64,000 nucleotides of DNA from Orobanche coerulescens (GCA_033398695.1 CM065819.1:6311501-6375500); one strand, 5' to 3'; shown: positions 51,778 to 62,426, counted from the stretch's first letter. Notes: generated by a model from the sequence alone, not told the origin. Program-made: numbers and translations.

Positions 51778-53399
51778 AGCTGGGTGGATTTTTGTCCCTC
51801 ATTTCTACACTTGAGTCCGAGAGAGAGGTTCTTGTGAGAGATTTTTCTTCATCAAAACACTTGTATGTTCGTGTTCTAATCACCTATCTTCGATTGTGGA
51901 GCTGGGAAAGTCGATTAAACACGAGTTCGAAAGATCGAAGAGTTTGGATCTTCAAAGGTAATTTCTTCAATATCTTAGAATCGATTTTGGAGATGGAACA
52001 TGATGTTCTGAATGTTATAACCATGATATATGAAGAGATATACATATGATTATGAGTTTTTATGAATTATCATTGGATTTTTGGAGGATTATTCAAGAAC
52101 ACTTTGAATGTTGATTATGGAATTGGGGGTTTCGATTAGATGTTGTCGAAATCTCGAATTGTGTATTCCTATTGTATTATTGATTGTATTGAGGATGTTT
52201 TGTTGTATTGAATCACTCATTGGAGGCTTGGTATCGATATAATTGAGATTGGTTGTAAACAATTGAAGATTGTTTACAACATGTTTGTTAAAATGCCCCA
52301 ATGAGTTTGGGTTTGTTGTATCGACTTTGAGTTGGTTGTGATCATACTTGATACGTATATTAAGCGATTTGTTGGTAATTATGTTATTCAAGGTTGTTCG
52401 AGAGACCGATAAATCCATTAAGGACGTTTGTTCCAGGAAGGACATTTCATCACCGGTATTGAGGCAAGTTAATTCTTGCTTAGTTAAAAGCTCTATCATT
52501 CCTTTCGTTGTTGCTCATTCAAACATATAATTCATTTATGATATATCAGTCATGTTGAGACTTGTAATTATCAAACTAATCACTCAATTCACGAGGAACG
52601 ATGGTTCCAATCATTTCATTGATCTATCACTCATTGCGTTATTATTTTACCTCGGTGATGACCCTTGTCGGATTTCCATTCATCATGGTCACTTTTGTTC
52701 TTGTGATCTTCCGGGATCATATTGTGTTGCCGGGTGGTTATGTTTGGAATTTTTAGTCGGGAACACGATGGTCATGTGTTATGCGGGTAATCCGACACAT
52801 TGGATGGTGCACACAATAACTTGCCTCTGTGAGACTAATTAGGCACAACTCTGTGTGTTTATGCGGGTTTTCCGAACACTCGGCGACTTGTGCACTTGCA
52901 CATCCCATATCGGGCATACTATGATGCCCCTCTTGGGGACTTGATTTCATAACTTAGACATGTGAATTTTGTGTTGTTCAACTCTTGAGGGTTTTGTTTT
53001 GTTTTTGTATAACATACCCCGTTGGGGATGTTGTTTTTAGGTCATGGCAAAGCAAAGGCAGGGAAAGAGCACGGTGACGGCGAGGAGTTCCAGTGATACT
53101 AGTAGGGCCCCCAGTCTTCCCAGCTATTCATGTTTCATTCATGCGTGTTTTCCGCTGAAGTTCTATTTGGACTTTCATTTTAATTTGGTGTTGTATATTT
53201 TATCTTCATATGAAATATATACGTATTTTGTATTCCTATGTGTATTGTACTTGAAACTCCTCATCGGAGTAATTGGTAATATAATGTGGTTCGGTACTAC
53301 AATTATATTATTTAAATCATTGTATTTCATTCGCCTGGTGGGTCCCAGTTGGGGGTCCACGGCACTGTAATAGCCGCCTACTTTGGGGTGTTATAGAGT

Positions 53400-53413
53400 T
53401 GGTATCAGAGAGT
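53400..53413 (+). other. Primer-binding site of element G (tRNA-Met type)
   Basis: TGGTATCAGAGAGT four bases after the LTR end. Typical for Tekay/Del elements. Confidence 0.85.
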
Positions 53414-53928
53414 GGCTTTGAATACTACTCATCTGAGTCATGTCTCATTGAGAATCATCATTCATCAGACTAATATCATTGGACTTTCGCATCACGTGTG
53501 ACCTGTGCAAGCTCCAAGCCCCTAAGACCAAAAGAACGGTATGATTTATGATGCCATGGTATAATTTCTGGCAATAAGAATCAACTCATTCATCAGTCAA
53601 CGATCCTCAATCATCATTTTTGATCTTGCCGATCATGTTAACTAGTCAATCGCATTGCTCAGTTGTCGATCTTGTGGATCGTATTATCAATCTTGTTAAC
53701 CTGTTCAAGATAATCATTTCAGGAATTTCATCAAAAAATCATGTCACCCCAGTTGATCTTTCATGCGATCTTATCATATTCCAACGTAATGTCGATGATC
53801 ATTTTACTGCATTCGCAATGCGTTCATTGTGATAGAGCGTGTATACTCATTATTATCTTTCCATGATGTAATCATAATGTGATATTCATGCGAGATCTAT
53901 AATAATCATGTGACTTTCCTACTTCAGT
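53414..53928 (+). other. Leader of element G
   Basis: About 0.5 kb between primer site and gag. It is AT-rich with TCATCA-rich stretches, and I see no gene. Part of it (53500-53520, GTGTGACCTGTGCAAG) is shared with the leader of element I near 59375-59395. Confidence 0.6.
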
Positions 53929-55250
53929 ATGGATAGAGCTGTCAGAGGACGCAAGGGAAGAGGTCGCGGTGCGGGCAAAAACCTGGGATCTCGTATGAAT
54001 ACACGCGTGAACGCGAGGGATAACATTAGTTCAACAGGTAGCGATGCTACCAACTCAGCTGACGATGCTACTCATTCATCGGTAGATAATCATTCACTGT
54101 CAGGGAGTCGTACCCGAGATGCAGCCCAATCGAAAAGTGTTCGGGTTGACCCATTCATATTTATACAGGGCATGATGGCCCAGATGGCACAGATGGCACG
54201 CCTGATGGAGACCATGCAGAATTCAGTCACTCAAACTCAGCAGGCTCCTCCACCGCCACCTCAGAGGCAATAGAGGAGTCTGAGCAATATAATCGGCGAC
54301 ATCTCTTGCCAGAGACCACCTGCATTTGAGGGCTCATCTGAGCCGGTAGATATTGTTCACTGGCTTGAACATTTTGAGAAGCTATTCACTATGGTGGAGT
54401 GTCCCGAAGGGCACAAAGTTTCGGTTGCGGCTTACAATCTGGGTAAGAGCGCTCACTCATGGTGGCTATCTTTGAAGCCCACCGACGGATCTTGCACTTG
54501 GGCCCAGTTTAAGACCCTTGTGTTGGAAAGACATTATCCGGCCCCATTCAGGGAGACCAAGTTATCGGAATTACTCAGTCCTGACCCCTCAGCGGAAGAA
54601 GATGTTCTCGCCATCGCTGAGAAGTTTCAGGAGCTACTTCCCTTTGCCTCATCCGTCATCCACTCCGAAGCGGATAAAATCAAGTACTCTAGTAAGATGT
54701 TGAAACCTCGTATGCGGATGTAATTGCTTAATCATCATTGCACCACCTTGGTCGAATTCATCGAGAAATCTCTTGCTTATGAGCTTACCGCTAAGGAAAT
54801 TGCTAAGTAACAACCTTCATCTGTTGGCAAGAAATCGAAGAATCATAATCAGTCCGAGGGCAGTCGGAAGACCTTCAAGAAGCCTCGCACGGGCTCTACT
54901 TTTTATGAGCAACCTCCTATGGCGCCTAAACCTGCGGAATCGCAGTCCTGAGCGGCCAGTTGGGCCATCACCTGTTTTAACTGTGGACAACAGGGTCATT
55001 ACAGCACTAAGTGTTCGAGACAGACTATCACGTGCAACATCTGTAGGATTGCCGGGCATAAGGCCCGTTTCTATCGAAGAGATTCCAGACCTACTCCGAC
55101 GGCATCTCAGGCCTCGAAGCAGTCGTCTGTTCAGAATCAGGCTACTCAATCTGCGTCGTATAAGACGACGGGAGCGAATAAAGGTGGAGCCCATAATTAC
55201 CAGATAGGAGAATCCGGTTCAGGGACTGGCAAGCCCGAATTTATGAGATG
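53929..55250 (+). pseudogene. gag: Gag of element G with several stops
   Basis: Met at 53929 with a basic N-terminus (RGRKGRGRGAGKN). TAG at 54271-54273 follows a Pro/Gln stretch. The core domain PAFEGSSEPVDIVHWLEHFE and SWWLSLKPTDGSCTWAQF, typical of chromovirus Gag, runs to TAA at 54721-54723. Further stops lie near 54808-54810 and 54949-54951. A CX2CX4HX4C knuckle (CFNCGQQGHYSTKC) is near 54977-55018. A second knuckle starts CNICRIAGH but has lost its last Cys. Several stops are consistent with CAG/CAA/CGA changes. Confidence 0.85.
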
Positions 55251-55679
55251 AAGAGGACCGATGATCCGGAGGCCCGAATGATCTCAGGTACACTAGAAAT
55301 TCTATCTCAACCTGTGTGTACCCTTTTTGATACTGGCGCATCCCATTCATTCATTTTCGAGTCACGTTTAAGTAGACTACACCTGGATAGTGCTACTAGT
55401 TGCGAACCTTATGTCATTGGTCGACCAGACGGTATAATAATTATAGGAAATCATGAAGTTAAGAACTGTCCGATTCAGCTTAATGGCCGTGAATGGTTGG
55501 CGGACCTAATCGTGGTAGACTTACCTAAAGACTACATAATATTGGGTATTGATTGGATGGATCATCATGATGCCATCCTTAGTGTCCGTAAGCGTATGGT
55601 CACTATCATTTCAGACGATGGAGTCGAGTGTGTATTTCAGGGGGTAACCCTAGCCGTTTCAGAAGAGTTATTAATATGA
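55248..55679 (+). CDS. Protease of element G (open frame)
   Basis: 143 residues with [11 protein letters not shown] (retropepsin active site DTG) and [17 protein letters not shown], the flap and C-terminal motif of gypsy proteases. Its last part overlaps in another frame with the RT start at 55628, so a small frameshift lies between them. Confidence 0.85.
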   Translation: MKRTDDPEARMISGTLEILSQPVCTLFDTGASHSFIFESRLSRLHLDSATSCEPYVIGRPDGIIIIGNHEVKNCPIQLNGREWLADLIVVDLPKDYIILGIDWMDHHDAILSVRKRMVTIISDDGVECVFQGVTLAVSEELLI

Positions 55680-57090
55680 TAAAAGCAGTGAAATTACTCA
55701 ATCAGGGGTGTGTCGGTTATTGGTCCGAGAAATCATCAGTGACGGTGGATATCTTTGTAGTGAGAGACTATGTCGATGTGTTTACAGACGAGTTACCTGG
55801 TTTACCTCCACAGAGAGATGTGGAATTCACGATAGAGTTAGAGCCTGGTACGTCCCCACTATCGAAAGCACCGTATCGTATGGCCCCGACCGAAATGCAA
55901 GAACTGAAGAATCAAGTGGAGGAATTGATCGAGAAGGGTTATATCCAACCGAGTGCATCCCCGTGGGGAGCACCAGTGTTATTTGTTAAGAAGAAAGATG
56001 GTTCATTCCGCTTATGCATTGATTATCATGAGTTGAACAGGGTGACGATCAAGAATAAGTATCCCCTACCCCGCATCGATGATCTCTTAGATCAGCTCCA
56101 AGGAGATTCAGTATTTTCCAAGATCGATCTAAGATCTGGGTATAATCAGTTGCGAATTCCAGAGTCGGATATCGCAAGAATGGCATTTCGAACACGCTAT
56201 GGGTACTACGAGTTTGTAGTGATGCCGTTTGGGTTAACTAATGCACCTGCGGTATTCATGAAGTTGATGAACTGAGTTTTCATAGACTATTTAGATCAGT
56301 TTGTAGTTGTTTTCATGGATGACATTTTGATTTATTCTCGTGACCAAGAGGAGCACGAACTTCACCTTCATCAGGTCCTCGACATGTTGAGACGAGAGCA
56401 ACTCTATGGAAAAATTTTCAAATGCAAGTTCTGTATGTCCGAGGTGACGTTTCTAGGACATGTGATTTCATCATATGGGGTACGTGTCGACCCTCAGAAG
56501 ACGGAGGCTATCCGAGATTGGCATCCTCCGAAGAATGTTAAGGAAATCCGAAGCTTTCTCGGATTAGCAGGCCATTACTGGCGATTTGTGGAAAGGGTTT
56601 TATAAAATTGCTCAACCTATGACGAGCCTTTTGCGGAAGGATAAGAAATACACGTGGTCTGACGCATGTCACAGAGTTTTGAGGAACTCAAGATCCGTTT
56701 GACTTCAGCGCTTGTCCTTTCTTTACCACAAGGGACGGAAGGATTCGTGGTTTATAGTGACGTGTCCGGACATGGTCTTGGATGTGTATTAATGTAGAAC
56801 GGGAAAGTGATTGCCTATGCTTCGCGGCAACTAAGGCCTTATGAGGTCAATTATCCGACCCATGACCTGGAGCTAGAGGCCGTGGTATTCGCATTGAAGA
56901 TTTGGCGTCATTATCTCTATGGCGTCACTTGTCAGATTTTCACCGATCATAAGAGTTTAAAGTATATATTTACTTAGAAGGAGTTAAACATGCGACAGAG
57001 ATGGTGGTTGGAACTGATTAAAGATTATGATATTGAGATACAATACCACACGGGTAAGACGAACGTTGTCGCCAATTTTTGCAGTGCTCG
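55628..57090 (+). pseudogene. pol: Reverse transcriptase and RNase H of element G, truncated
   Basis: RT 55628-56275: [67 protein letters not shown] follows at 56273-56275, then [11 protein letters not shown] (from 56312) and VRSFL-type [15 protein letters not shown] frameshift lies near 56600. RNase [46 protein letters not shown], with TAG codons near 56796 and 56976 where CAG (Gln) is expected. The region ends in TGKTNVVA; the following DALSR motif and the whole integrase are missing, because element H begins here. Confidence 0.9.
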
Positions 57091-57259
57091 TGTTCAGGGG
57101 GAGATTTTAATTTTTATTAAAATCATGTTTTCAAAAAATCACATACGTAAATTTTGTCATCATCAAAAAGGGGGAGATTGTTGGAACAATATTTTTTAGA
57201 TCATTTTGATGATGTGGTATTAAAACCAAAATTTACTTAAAACATATTTTCTCTTCAGT

Positions 57260-57643
57260 TAACGTACGTAACACACATCACATTAACGTACGTAACATTC
57301 TACAGTTAACGTACGTAACGCATCTTTTATAACGTACGTAACATTCACTATTTTCGTAAGTTTTTCTGTACAGGTAACGTACGTAACCGGAGATATATAA
57401 CGTACGTAAGGCTTGAATTATTCTTACCGTTGGAAAAGCCACTAGCCGTTGCAACAAGTCGTCTCAATCAACGGATCTTTGACCAGGATATTACGTACGT
57501 AACCATGAGGTTCATAACGTACGTAACGCATTTCATCATGTTTCACTGGACAGTTTCGGCACTTTCATTACGGCCGTTATTCGGATCATATAACGTACGT
57601 AACGTACGTAACGTACGTAATCAACAGCATATAATGTACGTAA
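57260..57643 (+). repeat. Palindrome array TAACGTACGTAA x12 plus one TTACGGCCGTTA, LTR of H
   Basis: Starts at 57260, 57284, 57307, 57330, 57375, 57398, 57491, 57515, 57568 (TTACGGCCGTTA), 57591, 57600, 57609 and 57632 (TAATGTACGTAA). Common steps are 23-24, 45 (two periods), 93 (four periods) and 53. At 57591-57620 three units overlap at 9-bp steps. The ninth site has the palindrome of families A and G. Confidence 0.95.
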
Positions 57644-57684
57644 CCAGTTAAACTGTTCCAACGGGAAATTGAGCTCAAGAAGGC

Positions 57685-57693
57685 TATAAATAG
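57685..57693 (+). promoter_or_regulatory. TATA box of LTR H
   Basis: TATAAATAG, 41 bp after the last palindrome. Confidence 0.75.
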
Positions 57694-58202
57694 CCATCTT
57701 CATGGAGATTGAAGACACACAAGCATTCTGAGCCTACTAGCATACTCAAGCAATATCAAGCAAATATTTTGAGAGATATTCTTATTCTAGATTGTGATAC
57801 GAGAAGATTTGTTCTATAATTTCCAATCTTCATTCTTGTATCTAAGAGCGATATATCGTGAAAGCCGAGTTTCTACTCGCACTTATTTTGTGTATTGGTT
57901 ATCTTGTACCTAGAAAAACAAGAGTGTTTTTGTGAGGTTGTTCTTGAGCCCGAAAATCAAGAAGTTGTAAGAAGTTGGCACTAAACTAGAAAGTGCAAAT
58001 TCCAAGTTCTAAGAAAAGTCCTAGTCGATAAAACTAGGTAGGGGACGTAGGCTTCGTTAATAGCCGAACCTCTCGAACAATTCCTTGTGTTCTTTCTTTT
58101 CCGCACTTTTATTACTCCGATATTTTTGCTTCCGCACGAAAAGAGTACAATACTCTTAACGCACTATTCAACCCCCCTTCTAGTGGCGGTACCAATCTAA
58201 CA

Positions 58203-59170
58203 GATTCTGTATACGAGGTGGACATGTGCACTGACACATTTCCAGATCGGTCGTACTGTGATGTCCATTTTGAGCCATATTATTTGGTCGTTCATATGAT
58301 TGGATATGTTCGACGGTTTGTGACTGATTGTTCATATGCCCGAGGGGTATGTTCAATAGTCGGGTTGTTTCTTTGAGATCCACATTGTGATGATATACAG
58401 CTTCGGGCTGTTTGGCTTTCAGGCCATTGTAATATTTTGGCAGCTTCGGCTGAGGGGCTTTCAGGCCAATGTGATGTCTTGGTATTTCAGTTGGAGCCTT
58501 CGGGCATTGTGATTTGTATCTCATTCAGCTTTGGTTTCGTTTACCTTCGGGTAATTCATTGTTGTGATCTATATTGATGATTAGTCGTTGTGCACTTGTG
58601 TTCTAACCTGTTGAGCAGGTATTGATCGAATGCCGTGGGGTATTTCATGAATGCCCGATTCTTACCTTGGTTTGTGAGCATCTCATATTACCATTGTTGT
58701 ACCATTTATTCTGCCTTGGATGCATATCATGTTGTACATGTATTTAATATTCATTATCTGGATGACTGACCCCGTGGGGGCGGAACATGTTTGAATGTTT
58801 TAGATGCTTGAGAGGAAAGAGTTGAGACACAAGGGCATGACGATGGCAACGAGGCATTCGAACGATACTAGTCCGAGTTATTTTGGTGTTCATGTTGGTC
58901 ATACAGTTGGAGTACTCCAGTTTTGTTCTGTCGTTGTCATTTTGTATTATCCGAGCAAGGCTCGTGGATGTTGTTCTATTTTTATTTTGGCCATGTACAC
59001 CTACTTTTGTCGTTGAAATTCCATATCGGAATATTATGTTGGATATCATAGTAGGGACTGTGATTCTCCCTTTGGTCAGTTTGTTGTATTTTGGTCGTAT
59101 TCGCCTGGTGGATCTCCTGGTGTGGGGTCCACAGCACTGTAATGACCCAATGGGATTTGGGGGTGTTACA
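58203..59170 (+). mobile_element. Element I: right part of a Tekay-like LTR
   Basis: Ends GGGGTGTTACA before a decayed tRNA-Met primer site. It resembles the right part of G's LTR: TGTGCAC..GCACAT-type words, GATACTAGT at about 58865-58873 (53096-53104 in G), TTCGCCTGGTGG (59100) and GGGGTCCACAGCACTGTAAT. The left part is missing at the junction with H. It is a separate, diverged family member. Confidence 0.75.
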
Positions 59171-59175
59171 GAAGA

Positions 59176-59569
59176 TGGTATCGGAGAATAGGTTGTGAGA
59201 TACCCTGATATGTGAGTTATGTGGCTCCACCGACACGGTAGCAGTGGGGCTGTCAGGTTATGACGATCTGGACAGTCGAGTTTTGTGAGTCGTGATAGTT
59301 GAACGACTGTATGAGTCATTCTTTCATCGAGTCATCATCAGTGAAGACTAGTATCGCAAGACCTCGAAGCTTCGTATGACCTGTGTAAGGACTCGATTCT
59401 CTTTACGTTCATACATTCATTATACCATTGATTATACATGTTTTGTTGGAACATGTATGTGACATTTGTGTTATAATTAATTCATAATTGTGTGTTTTGG
59501 GGTGAGTGGGCTTTATATTGGCTATGATTAGCATGATTAATGTGATTGTTTATCTGTTGGGTATGTATA
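59176..59569 (+). other. Primer-binding site and leader of element I
   Basis: TGGTATCGGAGAATAGG (59176-59192) resembles the tRNA-Met site with one change in the core. About 390 bp of leader follow, related to that of G only in part (GACCTGTGTAAGG near 59377). No coding sequence is seen before the next LTR starts at 59570. Confidence 0.65.
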
Positions 59570-59845
59570 TGTAATACCCGGTTGTAATTCAGTAATTATC
59601 ATTCAGTATTTATCATTCAGTAATTGTCACTCAGTAAATTTCACTCATTAATGATCATTCATCGTTCATATTCATTCATAATATTCAACGTTCAGAGTAA
59701 TTGTATCGTCATTCATCAGCAATATCGTTGGAGAATCGTGCCGTGTTTATCATCATTGTCTTATTTATAGTGGGCTGTGTGTGAGGAGTAGCGCACGCTA
59801 TGAACTCTATTTAGCGCGCGCTAATTGAGTTCAGGTAGCGCACGC
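59570..59845 (+). mobile_element. Element J: left end of a Tekay-like LTR
   Basis: TGTAATACCCGGTTGTAATTC matches the start of G's LTR, including the TCATTCAGTATTT and TTTCACTCATTA words. It is interrupted at 59845 by element K. No polypurine tract precedes it, so it is more likely a 5' LTR of another insertion than the 3' LTR of I. Confidence 0.75.
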
Positions 59846-59846
59846 T
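59789..59846 (+). repeat. Palindrome array TAGCGCGCGCTA x3, LTR of J
   Basis: Starts at 59789 (TAGCGCACGCTA), 59812 (TAGCGCGCGCTA, perfect) and 59836 (TAGCGCACGCT, cut by K); steps 23 and 24. Further units may lie on the far side of K, outside the window. Confidence 0.9.
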
Positions 59847-60768
59847 GTCGTTACCCAAAATATTATCCGGAGATAGTATTGCTGGAATGATCGAGTAACA
59901 AACAAATGCGAGAACACTTCCGTGAGAAAATAAATAACACAACATTTGCCGGGGTTGTTAGTCCCGGGCTTGAATGCTCTCGCGAGATGTTATTAATAAG
60001 TATACTGTTGAGTACAAATATTAATGTTAGAATCTATTACAGTGAGCATAAAGACTTCTAGTTATCTAAGCTGAAGAGCGTGTAGATTGCCGGAAGAACC
60101 AGATATAAGGATCTGTGAGTTCTTGCTATTTTATGTTCAATGTATGAGAATGTATCTCTCTCTCTATCTGAATGTGATGCCCGATTTTATCAAGATAATC
60201 GCATGATCTCGGTGCCATAGTTGTGAGCCTCCTATTTATAGGAGACAAGGCTGCTGGGTCCCCTCCGGCGATCGCGGGCGACCGCCGTATTCTATATTAT
60301 AATAAGATGGCCGATCTCCCTGTCATGTGGGGCTGTTCCCTTAAAGTCCGAGGCTGCTGCTGGCAGCCAGCTGCGTGAGCCAATGGGAAGCCTGCACGCG
60401 TCTTGAGTCGCTGTCCGGAGAGGACCCACTTTGTACCTTTCGGCGGCCCTGTCGGTAGGTGAGGTAGGTGACAGGTTGGGGTCAAAGGTCCTATCTGTCG
60501 GCGCCGATTGTGGATCTGCATGTGGGTCACTGTCCAAGATTCAGTCTTCGACGACTTTGACGGATGTTGGATTTATACGTGGCACGAGACGACCGTCTCT
60601 GGTCGGACACCAAAGACGATCGCCAGATACCCAAATACGATCACCGGATACCAAAAGACGATCGCCGTGGCTGCCGATCTATGGGTGTTTGCCCAGAGTA
60701 TGTCTTATATGGTTGGCTCTCAGATCATTATGTCGATCGCCATCGAGGCGTATTAATCGCGCACAACA
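59846..60768 (-). mobile_element. 3' LTR of element K (923 bp)
   Basis: TGTCGTTACCC...CGCGCACAACA. It is shorter than E's LTRs, in part because its palindrome array has fewer units. The minus-sense TATA CTATAAATAG is at 60232-60241. Confidence 0.9.
60588..60666. repeat. Palindrome array GACGATCGCC x4, LTR of K
   Basis: Starts at 60588, 60615, 60636 and 60657; steps 27, 21, 21. Two units fewer than in E. The spacers (AGATACCCAAA, GGATACCAAAA) differ from most E spacers (AATTAATAAGA) but keep the same length. Confidence 0.9.
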
Positions 60769-60785
60769 ATTGCCCCCCAGCTCGG
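60769..60785 (-). other. Polypurine tract of element K
   Basis: Minus-strand GAGCTGGGGGGCAAT beside the LTR, identical to E. Confidence 0.8.
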
Positions 60786-61263
60786 CTCGATGTTGAAAAC
60801 ACGGGGTGAGGTGGCACTATTGGCGATCGCCATTGCTTTAGACGATCAGATGATCTAATTTCAAATTTGGACGATCTCCTTTAGCGCTGGGAGCAGCGGG
60901 AAATGAAGACGGGCTCGCGAAAAGTTGCAAGGACACGCGTCGCGTTACTATTGAGGGAGTCCGACGGTTTGTCAGACTTTATCGCATGGTGTGCCCTCGA
61001 AAAGATGTGTACGCGGGATTCGAGGGCCGCATTTAATGTGTCCTCCCCGACAGTTGCACTTCCACCCTCGGGATTTCGCCTATTTGCAAAGAGATCCCTG
61101 CTCCTGTCTATGAAAGGGGCTATGGCTTCTTCATTTCTACTCTTCACGCTCCCTTGCCTTCTTGCTGAAACTCTGCAGAAATTTCCGAAGCTCCTTGTGC
61201 CGATCGTCCTCTTTTCTTTAGGTAAGAAAATCAATATTCCTTCTCCCCTTACTTTTTAAGAAC
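60786..61263 (+). promoter_or_regulatory. Promoter and leader region of the antisense gene in K
   Basis: Aligns with 22057-22536 of E. The TATA box has become TATGAAAGG (61109-61117). The rest of the leader (CTTGCTGAAACTCTGCAGAA) is conserved. No other feature is seen. Confidence 0.6.
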
Positions 61264-62209
61264 ATGTCTCGAGGATCCAAAACCTTCGAGACCGGAAGCA
61301 CCTCCGCCGCCGCCGCTTCGCCGGACCGGGAGGAAGTTCCCGTAGGACTCCATATGGAAACGGCCGTTGAGGCTATTCGTGCGGGGATTGCGCCCGTAGA
61401 ACTCGAGTAGCTTTTCAATGAGGCCGAAGTGGCGAGATCTGTGGCGACGGCAGAGCAAGGGGGTTCTCCGGTGGATGAAGATGAACTGGTGCGGTTGTCT
61501 TAGGAACGGGACAGCGTTTTCGGCCCTGCTTACATGGAATTTGCTAAGATTATGGAGGGTATTGCCGGGCCCTGTCCAGAATTCGACTTCGAAGTGTATT
61601 CCGCCGCTCATCCCTACGAACATGTGAAGCGATCGGCGTTTCGGGCCGCCGACCCATCTCAGTGGACTCTTGGTCAGATCCGGAGTTCGGCGACCCGGAA
61701 AGACTTGAGACGCTGGAGGGCGAAATATCACATTCCTTCTGATGTTTCATTGCATGTGCCTTCGGAAAACGAGCGTGCCGATCAGCCTCCCGAGGGTCTG
61801 GTCGCCATGAATGAGATGATTATGGCCTGCGGTTCCCCTTGCCGTTCGCCGTGTCCTTTTTGTTGATCGCCTCGAATTTGGCACCGCTCCAACTGACGCT
61901 GAACGCCTGGCTACAGATCATCTGTACTTTGACGCTTTTCGGCGGTCATCGGTTGTTCCATCTCCTTTCTGCGATGGAGACGAACTATCTCTTCAAACTG
62001 GCTGCACAGAAAGGGTCGGTCGGCGGTAATCACATTCAAGGTCGAATGGGAAGAGTGGTCCTCGGTGTGCCGAACAAGACCCGAGGCGACCTGGCAAAAT
62101 GGTGCTGGGTCGGTGGAGCGTGGCGATCGGCATCGAGTGATAGGCCGGAGGAAGAGTTGGAGATTCCCACCAATTTCCGGGAGAGGAATCCGAGTAAGGG
62201 TTTGAACTC
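61264..62209 (+). pseudogene. Antisense gene of element K, exon 1, broken
   Basis: The ATG at 61264 is followed by sequence matching E exon 1. TAG at 61408-61410 lies where E has GAG, TAG at 61501-61503 where E has TGG, and a deletion of several bases near 61825-61840 shifts the frame inside the gypsy-type domain. The end of exon 1 is judged from E (GTAAGG donor near 62174). The downstream half (QLTLNAWLQIIC, FHLLSAMETNYLF) is still recognisable. Confidence 0.8.
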
Positions 62210-62261
62210 TCCCTTTGATCAGACATGTCTTGGACTGATCTAATTTCGTTTCCTTTTTGAG

Positions 62262-62426
62262 GACCCATTGTTCCAGAGATCGACGATCTCCCCTTTGATT
62301 TCTTGATCGTCTGGGAGCGAATTCACGCTTTGCCGGATTCTTACATAGACGTTCTCTCACTCGGTCACGAACGTCATCGGTTGGGGGCACGATTGTTCCG
62401 CTTCCCTCATCATCTGAAAGTTCATG
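62262..62426 (+). CDS. Antisense gene of element K, exon 2
   Basis: 165 nt, the same length as in E, ending at a GTATAA donor. The acceptor is weaker (TTTTTGAG in place of TTTTTGTAG). The frame is open. Confidence 0.65.

Larger units (their letters stand above)
51117..53395 (+). mobile_element. Element G: 5' LTR of a Tekay/Del-like gypsy element (2279 bp)
   Basis: Starts TGTAATACCCGG and ends GGGGTGTTATA, one change from the usual TTACA, directly before a tRNA-Met-type primer site. Long LTRs with TGTAATACCC...GGGTGTTACA ends are typical of Tekay/Del chromoviruses. It has a palindrome array at 51445-51758 and a TATTTAAAG box at 51769-51777. The remaining 1.6 kb is non-coding apart from a short conserved stretch near 53044-53110. 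Confidence 0.85.
57091..58202 (+). mobile_element. Element H: 3' end and LTR of a SIRE-like copia element
   Basis: The short internal end (57091-57178) has TTTTAATTTTTATTAAAATC and a polypurine tract AAAAAGGGGGAGAT (57165-57178). The LTR 57179-58202 (1024 bp) begins TGTTGGAACAAT and ends CAACCCCCCTTCTAGTGG...AATCTAACA, the common SIRE/Maximus terminus. Nothing else of the element is present. No duplication is seen at the ends, so the left side is a truncation. Confidence 0.85.

Noticed and set aside
52089..52950. Frames of 60-136 residues in the LTR of G
   Set aside because: AT-rich non-coding LTR sequence, no homology to a known domain and no conservation in element I.
59171..59845. I and J as one short element with two LTRs
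   Set aside because: No polypurine tract precedes 59570 and only about 0.4 kb separates the primer site from the next LTR start, so two overlapping insertions are simpler. Not fully excluded.
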